DNA from: Rhodospirillales bacterium
GTDB lineage: Bacteria; Pseudomonadota; Alphaproteobacteria; Rhodospirillales; JASLQF01
Assembly: GCA_030744625.1 (NCBI GenBank)
Contig: JASLQF010000068.1
Span: 1-64,000 of the forward strand
Reading direction: 5' to 3'
DNA length: 64,000 bases
The first letter of the stretch is position 1. Each line of letters begins with the position of its first letter. The notes beneath the pieces were generated by a model, which saw only the letters and a list, made by a program, of their open reading frames with translations, was not told the DNA's origin and did not search any database. The translations under genes were made by a program, and so were the position numbers. Of this stretch, positions 8,026-16,129 are shown piece by piece.

Positions 8026-9203
8026 TCGTCCATGAGCCTCCGTCGCTTCTCGAACAGGTCACCACGGCGGTAGGCGGCTTCCACCTTATCGCTGATGACG
8101 TGGCCCAGCGCCATTTCGGCGACCTCGCGCGGGTAATTGGTGCGCTCCGCCGCCCAATCCCGAAACGTGGACCGGAAGCCGTGTGGCGTGATGTCCTCCC
8201 GGTCCATCCGGCGCAGCAGCGCCAAGAAGGCCCCGGTGGAAAGCGACTTGCCGCGCTTGCCGCCTGGGAACACGAAGTCGCTGTCGCTCTCCGAGGCTCG
8301 CCCGATGTCCATGGCCCGGACTATCTCCATGGCAGGCGCCGACACGGGAACGCGATGCTCGCGTCCTGACTTCACGCGCTCGGCGGGGACCGTCCAGACG
8401 GCATCATTCAGATTGAACTCGCCCCGGCGTGCCCCAACGACCTCTCCGGTGCGGCCAGCACTCAGAATAAGGAAGTCGAGCGCCTGGGCCGTGATGCCGT
8501 CCTGGACACGCAGGCTCTCCATGAAGGCGGCAATCTCGTCGTAGGGCAGCGCGGCATGGTGGCTCACTCTCTGCACCCTGGAGCGCCTGGGGAGAAGGTT
8601 GTCGAGGTGCCCGCGCCACCGGGCCGGATTGTCACCCAGGCGGTAGCCTCGGGCCGTCGCCCAGTCCAAGATCGACTCGATTCTGCCCCGGACGCGGGAG
8701 GCGGTCTCAGTTTTCTTGGCCCAGATCGGCTCCAAGACCTTCATCACCAGGGCAACATCGACTGCCTGTACCGGGAGATCACCAAAAATGGGATGGGCGT
8801 AGGTTTCAAGGGTGCTGCGCCACTGGCTGGCGTGCTTGGCGTTGCGCCATCCGGCCTCGTGCGCTTCGATGTGCCGCTCGGCGGCTTCTCGGAAAGAGAT
8901 CGACTTGGCGGCTTCGAGACGGGCGCGGACAATGTCGGCGTTGCGAGCGTCGATTGGGTCGATGCCGTCGTGCCGAAGCTGCCGGGCCGCCGCCGCCTTC
9001 TTCCGGGCATCGGCCAGCCCAACGGCGTGCAGCGGGCCAAGGCCCATGTAACGGGTTTTGCCGAGTAGCGCGTATCGGAATATCCAGGACCGCGACCCGG
9101 CAGCCGTAACCTGCAAGTACAGCCCCCCGCCGTCGGCATACATCCCTGGCTTTTTCTTGCGCGCTACGTTCAGGGCTTTAAGCTTGCCAATCTGCCGTGC
9201 CAT
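7956..9203 (-). CDS. Tyrosine-type site-specific integrase (P4-like, DUF4102 N-terminus)
   Basis: A 415-residue integrase that inserts and excises the element by strand exchange through a 3'-phosphotyrosine link. The N-terminus (KLKALNVARKKKPGMYADGG, then LYLQV) is the arm-binding DUF4102 domain. The catalytic set is complete: Arg251 in SAGRTGEVVGAR, His341 and Arg344 in TPHGFRSTFRDWAAE, His368 in ALGH and nucleophile Tyr378 in EAAYRRGD. The start at 9203 follows GGAG at 6 bases and gives the usual MARQIGKL beginning; the frame runs open to 9332 but that extension is atypical. Relatives usually target tRNA genes, but no tRNA was found next to it. Confidence 0.92.
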   Translation of the reverse strand: MARQIGKLKALNVARKKKPGMYADGGGLYLQVTAAGSRSWIFRYALLGKTRYMGLGPLHAVGLADARKKAAAARQLRHDGIDPIDARNADIVRARLEAAKSISFREAAERHIEAHEAGWRNAKHASQWRSTLETYAHPIFGDLPVQAVDVALVMKVLEPIWAKKTETASRVRGRIESILDWATARGYRLGDNPARWRGHLDNLLPRRSRVQRVSHHAALPYDEIAAFMESLRVQDGITAQALDFLILSAGRTGEVVGARRGEFNLNDAVWTVPAERVKSGREHRVPVSAPAMEIVRAMDIGRASESDSDFVFPGGKRGKSLSTGAFLALLRRMDREDITPHGFRSTFRDWAAERTNYPREVAEMALGHVISDKVEAAYRRGDLFEKRRRLMDEWSRFCGTEAKAGKVVAIGGRKK

Positions 9204-9344
9204 GCCTTGCTCCGACCCACGTTCTGACCCACACTCTGGTTGCGGATTGTAGCAATCATTGACGGACGATGAAAGATAAACATGGACGAAAAGCGCAGAA
9301 ACACTGTATATTTTCCGCGCATCAGCGGACATTAACGGACGCTG

Positions 9345-9379
9345 AAAAAAACGAGTTTGGCGGACACCCCATCCGCCAA
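9345..9379 (-). terminator. Rho-independent terminator after the hydrolase gene
   Basis: Read on the minus strand, TTGGCGGA pairs perfectly with TCCGCCAA (8-bp stem, 7-base loop, plus coordinates 9357-9379) and is followed within five bases by a T7 run. It lies 58 bp past the stop of the hydrolase at 9437 and would end that minus-strand unit. It also sits between the hydrolase and the mobile element. Confidence 0.7.
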
Positions 9380-9436
9380 TTATCTCAAGTGCTCAAAGAA
9401 AAAAAGCGGCCCGCTTGAATGGCAACGGGTCGTCCC

Positions 9437-10288
9437 TCACCAGCCGAGCGTCCGCACCTCGTCGAGGACGGGCAGGATGTGGTGGCGGAACCCGGCCGGA
9501 TTCTCGGACATCGGGAAATGTCCCAAGCCTTCCATCACCGTCGCCTTCGAACCCTTGATACGGGCCGCGGTGGCCAACATGCGTTCGGGGGTGCACGAGC
9601 AGTCGTATTCGCCCGACAGCAGGTAGACCGGGCAGCGTTCGGTGTCGATGCGCGCCGAGAGATCGTCGAAATGACCATCGACCCAATAGAAATATAGGTC
9701 GCCCTTGAAGACGCCGGGGCCGCCCTGCATGTAGGCCCAAAGGGTTTCCCAGCGAAACTCGTCGGGGCTCTGCGGCGCCACCTGGCCCGAGACGAAGGCG
9801 GCGGCGACCTCGCCACCATGGACGTCCGGGCGGTGCAGCCAATCGATGTCGTAGAAGGCCTCCAGGCGATCGGCGCCCTCGAGGGCGATGACGGCTCGGA
9901 AGTCTTGTCCGTGGTCGAGGGCGAGATGGAGGACAATGCGCCCGCCCATGGAGCATCCCATGACCACCGGGCGCTCCAGTTCCATGGCGCGGCAGAAGTC
10001 GAGGATGGTTTGTTTATAGGCCGCGGTGGTCAATTGGTACTCCCGGTCGTGCCAGCCGACCGGTGGATTGGACTTGCCGTGCCACGGCAGGTCGAAGGCG
10101 ATGACCCGGAAATGGTCGGTCACCGCCGGATCAGTCATCAGGTGGCGGAACTGGCGGCCGTCGGCGCCGGCCGTGTGCAGGCAGACCAGCGGCACCCCGT
10201 CGCCCGCCTCCTCGACGTAGATGCGGACGCTCTCGCCGCCGGTTTCCATGGTCAGGTAGCGGCCGACGATGGGCTCGAAGTCGGGCAT
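9437..10288 (-). CDS. Alpha/beta-hydrolase fold protein
   Basis: A 283-residue alpha/beta hydrolase. The oxyanion region (PLVCLHTAGADGRQF) is near residue 40, the nucleophile elbow GCSMGG near 110, the acid residue region SGEYDCSC near 220 and the catalytic His in GLGHFPMSENP near 255. The start at 10288 is preceded by AAGGA at 7 bases; the open frame continues upstream but is antisense to nothing useful and lacks a ribosome site. The substrate cannot be told: the family covers esterases, C-C hydrolases and carboxylesterases. It is followed by a terminator and preceded by a small gene 32 bp upstream in the same direction, so the two are probably one operon. Confidence 0.85.
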   Translation of the reverse strand: MPDFEPIVGRYLTMETGGESVRIYVEEAGDGVPLVCLHTAGADGRQFRHLMTDPAVTDHFRVIAFDLPWHGKSNPPVGWHDREYQLTTAAYKQTILDFCRAMELERPVVMGCSMGGRIVLHLALDHGQDFRAVIALEGADRLEAFYDIDWLHRPDVHGGEVAAAFVSGQVAPQSPDEFRWETLWAYMQGGPGVFKGDLYFYWVDGHFDDLSARIDTERCPVYLLSGEYDCSCTPERMLATAARIKGSKATVMEGLGHFPMSENPAGFRHHILPVLDEVRTLGW

Positions 10289-10320
10289 GGCTGTTCCTTC
10301 CATCCCTGGCGCGGGTTGCG

Positions 10321-10680
10321 CTATTGGCGGGCCCGCGGCACCGCCAGGAGGTCCTTGAAGTACTGCAGGTTCTGCATCAGGGGCGCCACGTCGCCATCGA
10401 TCTCGGCGAGGCCGACGCTCAACATGGAGAACAGGTCGTGGTGGTTGCGCTTGGGCAGCGGCTTCCAGAACTCGGCCCACACCTCGGCCGGGGCGCGCAC
10501 GGTAAAGTGCCCGCTATTGGTGGCCAAGGTCCTCTTGTCGACGCTGACCACCCGGCCCCGGGCGATCTCGACGATATAGTCGTCGTCGCCGATCCCCCAC
10601 AGGAAGGCCAGGCTGACGTAACGTCCCCGGCGCACCAGGGCGGCGTTTCCGTTGACCAGCTCTTCCAGGCGTTCTATCAA
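10321..10680 (-). CDS. Small protein, possibly SCP2-like
   Basis: A 119-residue protein if translation starts at the TTG at 10680, which follows a strong GGGGAGG. An ATG at 10731 gives 17 more residues but has no ribosome site. The pattern YVSLAFLWGIGDDDYIVEIARGR, then a segment around FTVRAPAEVWAEFW, and a helical C-terminus (PLMQNLQYFKDLL) resembles an SCP-2-like lipid-binding fold, where a strand meander precedes a substrate-tunnel helix. This is a weak fold-level guess. It is the likely operon partner of the hydrolase downstream. Confidence 0.6.
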   Translation of the reverse strand: MIERLEELVNGNAALVRRGRYVSLAFLWGIGDDDYIVEIARGRVVSVDKRTLATNSGHFTVRAPAEVWAEFWKPLPKRNHHDLFSMLSVGLAEIDGDVAPLMQNLQYFKDLLAVPRARQ

Positions 10681-10820
10681 GGCCACCTCCCCACGGTAGC
10701 GATCTTTCACAGCATAACACCGAATCATCATGGAGGTGCGCGGGTGGCGGTCGCCGGAGTGCTACGATCGGCCGGCGCTCAGCCGGCGCTTGGAATGAAA
10801 CAAAAAAAGGAGGAACGGCC

Positions 10821-11105
10821 ATGGCCGCGTATTGGATCGCCCACGTCAGGGTAATCAACGAGGAAGGATATGGCGAGTACGGTAAACGAGCCGGGCCGGC
10901 CGTCAAGAAATACGGCGGGCGCTTCCTGGCCCTCCCTGGCCGCTACGTGTCGCTGGAAGGCGTGGACTTCCCGCAAAACGTCATCGTCGAGTTCGAGAGC
11001 GTCGAGGCGGCGCAAGCCTGCTACGATTCGCCCGAGTACCAGGAAGCACTGGTCCACTTCAAGGGCAACGCGGAACGCATGCTGACCATCGTCGAGGGCC
11101 GGTAG
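10821..11105 (+). CDS. DUF1330 domain-containing protein
   Basis: A 94-residue protein matching the DUF1330 ferredoxin-like dimeric alpha/beta-barrel family: YWIAHVRVINEEGYGEY at the N-terminus, then KKYGGRFLALPGRY, VIVEFESVEAAQACYDSPEYQ and a terminal TIVEG. The family is widespread and of unknown biochemical role. AGGAGG lies 7 bases before the ATG. It is divergent from the hydrolase pair and followed by a large stem-loop before dsrA. Confidence 0.9.
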   Translation: MAAYWIAHVRVINEEGYGEYGKRAGPAVKKYGGRFLALPGRYVSLEGVDFPQNVIVEFESVEAAQACYDSPEYQEALVHFKGNAERMLTIVEGR

Positions 11106-11138
11106 TCCTTGGAATCGTTTTGTGGCACGAGGAGGTCC

Positions 11139-11191
11139 CCGACCCCGGGGGGACGGGTCCGTCTCGTCGCCATTGGCCGTCCCGGGGTCGG
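11139..11191. other. Large GC-rich stem-loop between DUF1330 gene and dsrA
   Basis: CCGACCCCGGG...ACGG (11139-11156) pairs with CCGTCCCGGGGTCGG (11177-11191). The stem is 15 bp with a 3-G bulge and a 20-base loop. There is no T-run, so it is either a factor-dependent end for the DUF1330 transcript or a structure in the dsr leader region. The rest of the 344-bp gap holds the FNR-type box and no gene. Confidence 0.6.
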
Positions 11192-11263
11192 AGCCGAGCG
11201 CCGCCCCAATCCCCTGATCGGACCCTCGGCGTGCCGCATTCAGATCAGCATTGAGGCCCAAAC

Positions 11264-11277
11264 TTGACCTAAATCAA
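11264..11277 (+). promoter_or_regulatory. FNR/CRP-family box upstream of dsrA
   Basis: TTGACCTAAATCAA matches the FNR/Anr consensus TTGAT-N4-ATCAA at nine of ten fixed positions, 172 bp upstream of the dsrA start. FNR-type regulators use a [4Fe-4S] cluster to activate genes at low oxygen, which fits an oxygen-sensitive siroheme system. An almost identical box precedes iorA at 37912. Confidence 0.55.
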
Positions 11278-11449
11278 AGCCACCAAGGGGGCCACTTCGC
11301 ACACTGTCTCATGGCATGGAAGGGCTTTCGTGCCGCGGCTCGGCGCCAGCGCGCCGCCGCGGCACCGGGTCGGCCATGTCGGCGCCTTCCTTTCGCCCGA
11401 TGTTGGCGACCCCCGTGGCGCGGCCGGAGCACATGACGAGGTGAAAGGA

Positions 11450-12700
11450 ATGACCAGGAAATTACCCGATACGCCTCTTCTCGATGAGCTCGAAAGCGGC
11501 CCCTGGCCGAGCTTCGTGACGGGACTGAAGCGGCTGGCCCGCACCGAGGACAAGCCGTACGCGGGCGTCATGAAGGACCTGTTGGGGCAGCTCGAGCATT
11601 CCTACGAGACGCGCAAGGGCTATTGGAAGGGCGGCACCGTCGGCGTCCGCGGCTATGGCGGCGGCGTCATTCCCCGATTTTCGGAGGTCGCCGAGGATTT
11701 CCCGGAATGCGCCGAGTTCCATACCTTGCGCATACAGGCGCCGGCGGGGATGCACTACGACACCGAGACCCTGCGCGGACTCTGCGACATCTGGGAGGAG
11801 CACGGTTCCGGCCTGATCGCCTTCCACGGCCAGTCCGGTGACATCATGTTCCAGGGCTGCACCACCGAAAACGTCCAGAAGGCCTTCGACGCGCTCAACG
11901 AGTATGGCTTCGACATGGGCGGCGCCGGCCCCGCCGTGCGCACGTCCATGAGTTGCGTCGGCGCGGCGCGCTGCGAGCAGTCGTGTTTCGATGAGCAGAA
12001 GGCGCACCGCCTGATCGTCAATTCCCTGCTCGACGAGATGCACCGCCCGGCCCTGCCCTACAAGTTCAAGTTCAAGTTCTCCGGGTGCGCCAACGACTGC
12101 GTCAACGCCATCCATCGCTCCGACGTGGCGGTCATCGGAACCTGGCGCGACGACATCCGGATCGAGCAAGAGCGCGTCAAAGAGTATGTCGAGGAGCGCG
12201 GCCGCAAGGCCATCATCGATCAGGTCGTCGCCATGTGCCCGACGCGGGCGATCAGCCTCGACGACGACGATTCCCTCGACATCGACAACCGAAGCTGCGT
12301 GCGCTGCATGCACTGCATCAACGTCATGACCAAGGCCTTGTCCCCGGGCAAGGAGCGCGGCGTCACGATCCTCATCGGCGGCAAGCGTTCGTTGAAGATC
12401 GGCGACCTCATGGGCACCGTCGTCGTGCCGTTCATGAGGCTGGAAACCGACGAGGACTACGAAAAGTTCCAGGCACTGGCCCATGCTTTCGTCGAGTCCT
12501 TCGCCGAAAACGCGCTCGAGCACGAAAGGGTCGGCGAGATGATCGTACGCATCGGCCTCGTCAACTTCCTAGAGGGCATTGGTCTCGAGCCCGATCCCAA
12601 CATGATCCGTCATCCGCGCACCAGCTCCTACGTCCGCATGGACGACTGGGACGAGGAAGTGGAGAAGTGGAATGCCCGCAATAACACCGCCGCCGAATAG
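11450..12700 (+). CDS. dsrA: Dissimilatory sulfite reductase alpha subunit (oxidative type)
   Basis: A 416-residue DsrA. With DsrB it forms the cytoplasmic alpha2beta2 siroheme enzyme; in sulfur oxidisers it turns sulfide-level sulfur, carried on DsrC, into sulfite. Siroheme-[4Fe-4S] ligands are visible as MSCVGAARC (Cys169, Cys175) and SGCANDC (Cys213, Cys217). The inserted ferredoxin domain has Cys263 (AMCPTRAI) and CVRCMHC (Cys283, 286, 289). The start at 11450 follows GAGGTGAAAGGA and gives the usual length; the open frame extends upstream to 11330 without a ribosome site. First gene of a 13-gene operon, behind an FNR-type box. Confidence 0.97.
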   Translation: MTRKLPDTPLLDELESGPWPSFVTGLKRLARTEDKPYAGVMKDLLGQLEHSYETRKGYWKGGTVGVRGYGGGVIPRFSEVAEDFPECAEFHTLRIQAPAGMHYDTETLRGLCDIWEEHGSGLIAFHGQSGDIMFQGCTTENVQKAFDALNEYGFDMGGAGPAVRTSMSCVGAARCEQSCFDEQKAHRLIVNSLLDEMHRPALPYKFKFKFSGCANDCVNAIHRSDVAVIGTWRDDIRIEQERVKEYVEERGRKAIIDQVVAMCPTRAISLDDDDSLDIDNRSCVRCMHCINVMTKALSPGKERGVTILIGGKRSLKIGDLMGTVVVPFMRLETDEDYEKFQALAHAFVESFAENALEHERVGEMIVRIGLVNFLEGIGLEPDPNMIRHPRTSSYVRMDDWDEEVEKWNARNNTAAE

Positions 12701-12724
12701 GGTCGGCGCCGCCATGAGCAAGCC

Positions 12725-13798
12725 ATGAGCGAAGCCCCCCGCATGCCCGACGAGACCGGCGTCCCCGATCCCCTGCCCTTGATGCACCCGCTGCTCAGGA
12801 AGAACCGCGGCACGTGGAAATGGCACGACCGCCCGCGGCCCGGCGTCCTCCATCACGTCGCCGAAGGCGGCGACGAGGTGTGGACGGTGAGGGCCGGCAC
12901 GCCGCGCCAGATGGACGTCCACATGGTGCGCAATCTGTGCGACATCGCCGACCAGTACGCCGAAAGCCACGTGCGCTTCACCTCGCGCTCCAACATCGAA
13001 TTCATGCTCAGCAGCTTCGACAAGGTGCAGCCCCTCATCGACAAACTCGAGGAGGAAGGCTTCCCGATCGGCGGCACCGGCAACTCGATCTCCATGATCT
13101 CCCACACCCAGGGATGGCTGCACTGCGACATCCCCGCCACCGACGGCTCGGGCGTGGCCAAGGCCATGATGGACGAGCTTTACGACGAGTTCATCGCCGA
13201 GGAGATGCCGAACCGGGTCAAGATCACCACGTCGTGCTGTCAGATCAACTGCGGCGGACAGGGCGACATCGCCATCAACATCCAGCACACCAAGCCGCCG
13301 AAAATCGATCATGACCTGGTGGCCAGCGTGTGCGAGCGCCCGGTGGTGATCGCCCGCTGCCCGGTGGCTGCGATACGGCCGATCGTGATCAACGGCAAGC
13401 CCTCCCTCGAAGTCGACGAAAGGAAGTGCATGTGTTGCGGCGCCTGCTATCCGCCGTGCCCGCCCATGCAGATCAACGATCCCGAGCACTCCAAGATCGC
13501 CATATGGGTGGGCGGCAAGCATTCCAGCACCCGCAGCAAGCCGACCTTCCACAAACTGGCGGCGGCCGGCCTGCCCAACAACCCGCCGCGCTGGCCCGAG
13601 GTGGCCGAGGTCGTCAAGATGATCCTCGGCGTCTACAAGGAAGATGCCCGCCCGTGGGAGCGCATGGGCGAGTGGATCGAGAGGATCGGCTGGCCGCGCT
13701 TCTTCGAACTCACGAACCTGCCTTTCACCAAGTATCACGTCGAAAGCTGGCCGGGGGGCCGGGCCAGCCTCAACGCGTCCAGCCACGTCTACTTCTAG
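12725..13798 (+). CDS. dsrB: Dissimilatory sulfite reductase beta subunit
   Basis: A 357-residue DsrB. It carries the catalytic siroheme site at the interface with DsrA. Cysteines seen are Cys134 (WLHCDIP), the SCCQINCGG cluster motif (Cys171, Cys172, Cys176), Cys212 (RCPVAAI) and the ferredoxin set CMCCGACYPPC (Cys235, 238, 241, 245). The C-terminal third (WERMGEWIERIGWPRFFE) is typical. The ATG at 12725 lies 24 bases after the dsrA stop. An ATG ten bases earlier is out of frame and very short. Confidence 0.97.
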   Translation: MSEAPRMPDETGVPDPLPLMHPLLRKNRGTWKWHDRPRPGVLHHVAEGGDEVWTVRAGTPRQMDVHMVRNLCDIADQYAESHVRFTSRSNIEFMLSSFDKVQPLIDKLEEEGFPIGGTGNSISMISHTQGWLHCDIPATDGSGVAKAMMDELYDEFIAEEMPNRVKITTSCCQINCGGQGDIAINIQHTKPPKIDHDLVASVCERPVVIARCPVAAIRPIVINGKPSLEVDERKCMCCGACYPPCPPMQINDPEHSKIAIWVGGKHSSTRSKPTFHKLAAAGLPNNPPRWPEVAEVVKMILGVYKEDARPWERMGEWIERIGWPRFFELTNLPFTKYHVESWPGGRASLNASSHVYF

Positions 13799-13830
13799 TC
13801 GACCGGATGGCAGGAGAGGAAAACCGCCCG

Positions 13831-14190
13831 ATGAAGCTCGGCATCATGGTCAACGAGGGACCGTTCACGCACCAGGCGTCGGATTCCGCCTATCTGTTCG
13901 CCAGCGCCGCCATTGAAAAGGGCCATCAGGTGCTGCGGGTGTTCTTCTATTACGACGGCGTCAACAACGCCAACCGGCTGTCGGAACCACAGTCCGACGA
14001 CCGCAACCTGGTCAGGCTCTGGTCGGAACTGGGGAAGGAGCACGGCATCGAACTGATCGTCTGCGTCGCCGCCGGACTGCGTCGCGGCATGAAGGAGGAG
14101 CTTCTGGCCGACGGCTTCACGATATCCGGCCTCGGCCAACTCATCGAGGCGGGAATCGCCGCCGACCGCCTTGTCGTTTTCGGCGATTGA
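13831..14190 (+). CDS. dsrE: DsrE sulfurtransferase subunit
   Basis: A 119-residue subunit of the DsrE2F2H2 sulfurtransferase, which passes sulfane sulfur to DsrC. The persulfide-forming cysteine is Cys78 in IELIVCVAAGLRRG, the same number as the active cysteine of Allochromatium vinosum DsrE. Its presence, with DsrF and DsrH, separates sulfur-oxidising dsr clusters from sulfate-reducing ones. The ATG at 13831 follows AGGAGAGGA. Its stop is 17 bases before the GTG chosen for dsrF. Confidence 0.96.
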   Translation: MKLGIMVNEGPFTHQASDSAYLFASAAIEKGHQVLRVFFYYDGVNNANRLSEPQSDDRNLVRLWSELGKEHGIELIVCVAAGLRRGMKEELLADGFTISGLGQLIEAGIAADRLVVFGD

Positions 14191-14207
14191 GGGAAGAGGT
14201 AAGCACG

Positions 14208-14603
14208 GTGAACGAGTTGGAACCCGATTACGACACCGAGGGTGTCGTCAAGAAGTTCATGTTCGTCAACCGCAAGGCGCCCTACGGCACCATTTATGCC
14301 CTCGAGATACTGGAAACGGTGCTCATCTCGGCCGCCTTCGACCAGGACGTCAGCGTCGTCTTCATGGACGACGGCGTCTTCCAGATCAAGAAAGGCCAGG
14401 ACACCAAGGCCATCAACGTCAAGAACTTCTCGCCCACCTACCGGGCGCTCGAGGGTTACGACGTCGAAAAGCTCTTCGTCGAAAGGGAATCGATGGAGGC
14501 CCGGGGCCTGGCTGTGGACGATTTCGTGGTCCCGGTGGAGGTACTGAGCGCCGAGGAACTGGGTGGGCTGATGGACCAACAAGACGTGATTATCACCGGC
14601 TGA
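14208..14603 (+). CDS. dsrF: DsrF sulfurtransferase subunit
   Basis: A 131-residue DsrE/F-like protein, structural partner of DsrE and DsrH. FMFVNRKAPYGTIYALEILE at about residues 16-35 and DVSVVFMDDGVFQIKKGQD are the family strands and helices. It lacks an active-site cysteine, as usual for DsrF. GTG at 14208 is chosen because GAAGAGG lies about 8 bases before it; an upstream TTG at 14187 would overlap dsrE. Confidence 0.94.
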   Translation: MNELEPDYDTEGVVKKFMFVNRKAPYGTIYALEILETVLISAAFDQDVSVVFMDDGVFQIKKGQDTKAINVKNFSPTYRALEGYDVEKLFVERESMEARGLAVDDFVVPVEVLSAEELGGLMDQQDVIITG

Positions 14604-14619
14604 ACGGGGCACGCACCAG

Positions 14620-14922
14620 ATGCTGCACATCGTCAACAAGTCACCTTTCGAACGCTCTGCCCTCGACAGCTGCCTGCGCGTGGCGCCGAAGGGCGGCGCC
14701 ATTCTGCTCTACGAGGACGGCGTCTACGCGGCGTGCGTGGAAACGACCGTGACCGACACGTTGAAGGCGGCGGCCATCGAGTATTCCGTCTTCGTCCTCG
14801 GTCCCGACCTGGCGGCCCGGGGCATCGCGCCAGACCGCGTGATCGAGGGCATCGAGGTCGTCGATTACGGCGGTTTCGTGGACCTGGTCGAGGAGCACGG
14901 ACCCGTCCAGTCGTGGCTGTGA
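14620..14922 (+). CDS. dsrH: DsrH sulfurtransferase subunit
   Basis: A 100-residue DsrH/TusB-like subunit. It begins [20 protein letters not shown], with Cys18 matching the conserved DsrH/TusB cysteine region, and has a second cysteine at 39. Residues 25-40 ([16 protein letters not shown]) are the family core. It completes the hexameric DsrEFH complex and lies 16 bases after dsrF. Confidence 0.95.
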   Translation: MLHIVNKSPFERSALDSCLRVAPKGGAILLYEDGVYAACVETTVTDTLKAAAIEYSVFVLGPDLAARGIAPDRVIEGIEVVDYGGFVDLVEEHGPVQSWL

Positions 14923-14992
14923 GGCGCCCTACCTCGAAGCACACCGGTGGATGCCGACGCGGCCACAGCCAACAGAAGAGGAGACCCTGAAA

Positions 14993-15325
14993 TTGTCTTA
15001 TGAACTCAACGGCAAGGTCATCGAACACGACGAGGAAGGCTACATCGTCGACATCGAGCAATGGAGCGAGGAACTCGCCAACGTGATCGCCGTGCAGGAA
15101 GAAATCGAGATGAACGACGAGCACTGGGAAGTCGTCAACTTCCTGCGCGAATACTACCAGGAATACCAGATCGCGCCGGCCGTCCGCGTCTTGATCAAGG
15201 CCATGAAGAAGGCATTCGGAGAGGAAAAGGGCAACAACAAGTACATGTACAACCTGTTCCCTTACGGCCCGGCCAAGCAGGCCTGCAAGATCGCCGGGCT
15301 GCCCAAGCCGACGGGCTGCATCTAG
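14993..15325 (+). CDS. dsrC: DsrC sulfur carrier protein
   Basis: A 110-residue DsrC, the cytoplasmic sulfur carrier that links DsrEFH, DsrAB and DsrMKJOP. Both redox cysteines of the mobile C-terminal arm are present: QACKIAG and the penultimate cysteine in PKPTGCI, eleven residues apart. This marks a true DsrC rather than a single-cysteine TusE-like paralogue. The start is the TTG at 14993, giving MSYELNGK; GAGGAG lies 9 bases upstream. An in-frame ATG at 14951 would add an atypical 14-residue leader. Confidence 0.96.
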   Translation: MSYELNGKVIEHDEEGYIVDIEQWSEELANVIAVQEEIEMNDEHWEVVNFLREYYQEYQIAPAVRVLIKAMKKAFGEEKGNNKYMYNLFPYGPAKQACKIAGLPKPTGCI

Positions 15326-15363
15326 CGCCTCGCCCGGCCCGACTGGCGGAGGACGATGACAAG

Positions 15364-16104
15364 ATGTCGGCCCTGACGACGCTCTTCGCCCTCCTTTTGT
15401 ACTTTGCGGCGGCGGTGATGATCGCCGGTCTCGCCTACAAGATTTTCCAGTACGCCAGGACGCCCGCGCCCCTGAAGATTCCCACCACCCCGGCGCCGCT
15501 GAGCGCGGCCGGCGCCGGGCTCAGGGTGGCGCGGGAGGTGTTGTTGTTCGAAAGCCTGTTCAAGTCCAACAAGTGGATCTGGCTGTTCGGCGCCATCTTC
15601 CACGCCGCCCTTGCGCTGGCCCTGATACGCCATCTGCGCTACTTCACCGAGCCGGTCTGGACCTGGGTGGTTGTCCTCCAGCCGTTCGGCAAGTACGCCG
15701 GCTACGCACTGGTGATCGGGCTCATCGGGCTGTGGGCGCGGCGGCTGTTCCAGGCGCGTGTCCGCTACATCTCCCATGCCTCCGATCACCTGATTTTGCT
15801 GCTGCTGGTGGCGATCGCGGCAAGCGGGCTGGCTATCCGCTACGTGGTGCGTACCGACATCGTGGCACTCAAGGCCTTCGTCCTCGGCCTCCTCTACTTC
15901 GACTGGCAGCCGCTGCCGGGCGATCCCTTGCTGCTCATCCATCTGGCGCTGGTCGCGGCGCTGATGATCGTCTTTCCGTTCAGCAAGCTCCTGCACGCGC
16001 CGGGGGTTTTCTTCAGCCCCACCCGCAACCAGGCCGACAACCCGCGGGAAAGGCGGCACCTCTCTCCCAGGGCCGCCCTCCTCGGCAACCACAAGGACGC
16101 CTGA
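15364..16104 (+). CDS. dsrM: DsrM membrane cytochrome b subunit
   Basis: A 246-residue NarI-like diheme cytochrome b, the quinone-facing membrane subunit of the DsrMKJOP complex. Five hydrophobic segments are seen, beginning LTTLFALLLYFAAAVMIAG, with His residues at FHAALAL, IRHLRYF, SHASDH and LIHLALV that can act as heme ligands. The C-terminus is polar (FFSPTRNQADNPRERR). The ATG at 15364 follows GGAGG 11 bases upstream. It lies 39 bases after dsrC and 26 before dsrK. Confidence 0.93.
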   Translation: MSALTTLFALLLYFAAAVMIAGLAYKIFQYARTPAPLKIPTTPAPLSAAGAGLRVAREVLLFESLFKSNKWIWLFGAIFHAALALALIRHLRYFTEPVWTWVVVLQPFGKYAGYALVIGLIGLWARRLFQARVRYISHASDHLILLLLVAIAASGLAIRYVVRTDIVALKAFVLGLLYFDWQPLPGDPLLLIHLALVAALMIVFPFSKLLHAPGVFFSPTRNQADNPRERRHLSPRAALLGNHKDA

Positions 16105-16129
16105 TCGACCACAGCACCCTGGAACAAAC

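Larger units (their letters stand above)
3078..9332. mobile_element. Integrated mobile element with integrase, Xis-like and RepA-like genes
   Basis: A contiguous block of mostly minus-strand genes contrasts with the surrounding metabolic genes. It holds a complete tyrosine integrase, an excisionase-like protein, a RecA-fold replication ATPase coupled to small unknown genes, an iteron-like array and AT-richer patches (3600-4350, 6850-7030). There are no structural phage genes, relaxase or conjugation genes, so it is best called an integrative element or satellite. Limits are approximate: the right end is set near the integrase promoter and the left end at the AT-hook-like gene. Flanking att repeats were not found. 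Confidence 0.65.

Noticed and set aside
3078-9400. Flanking direct repeats (attL/attR) for the integrated element
   Set aside because: No convincing identical pair was found by eye between the regions left of 3078 and right of 9203; limits of the element remain approximate.
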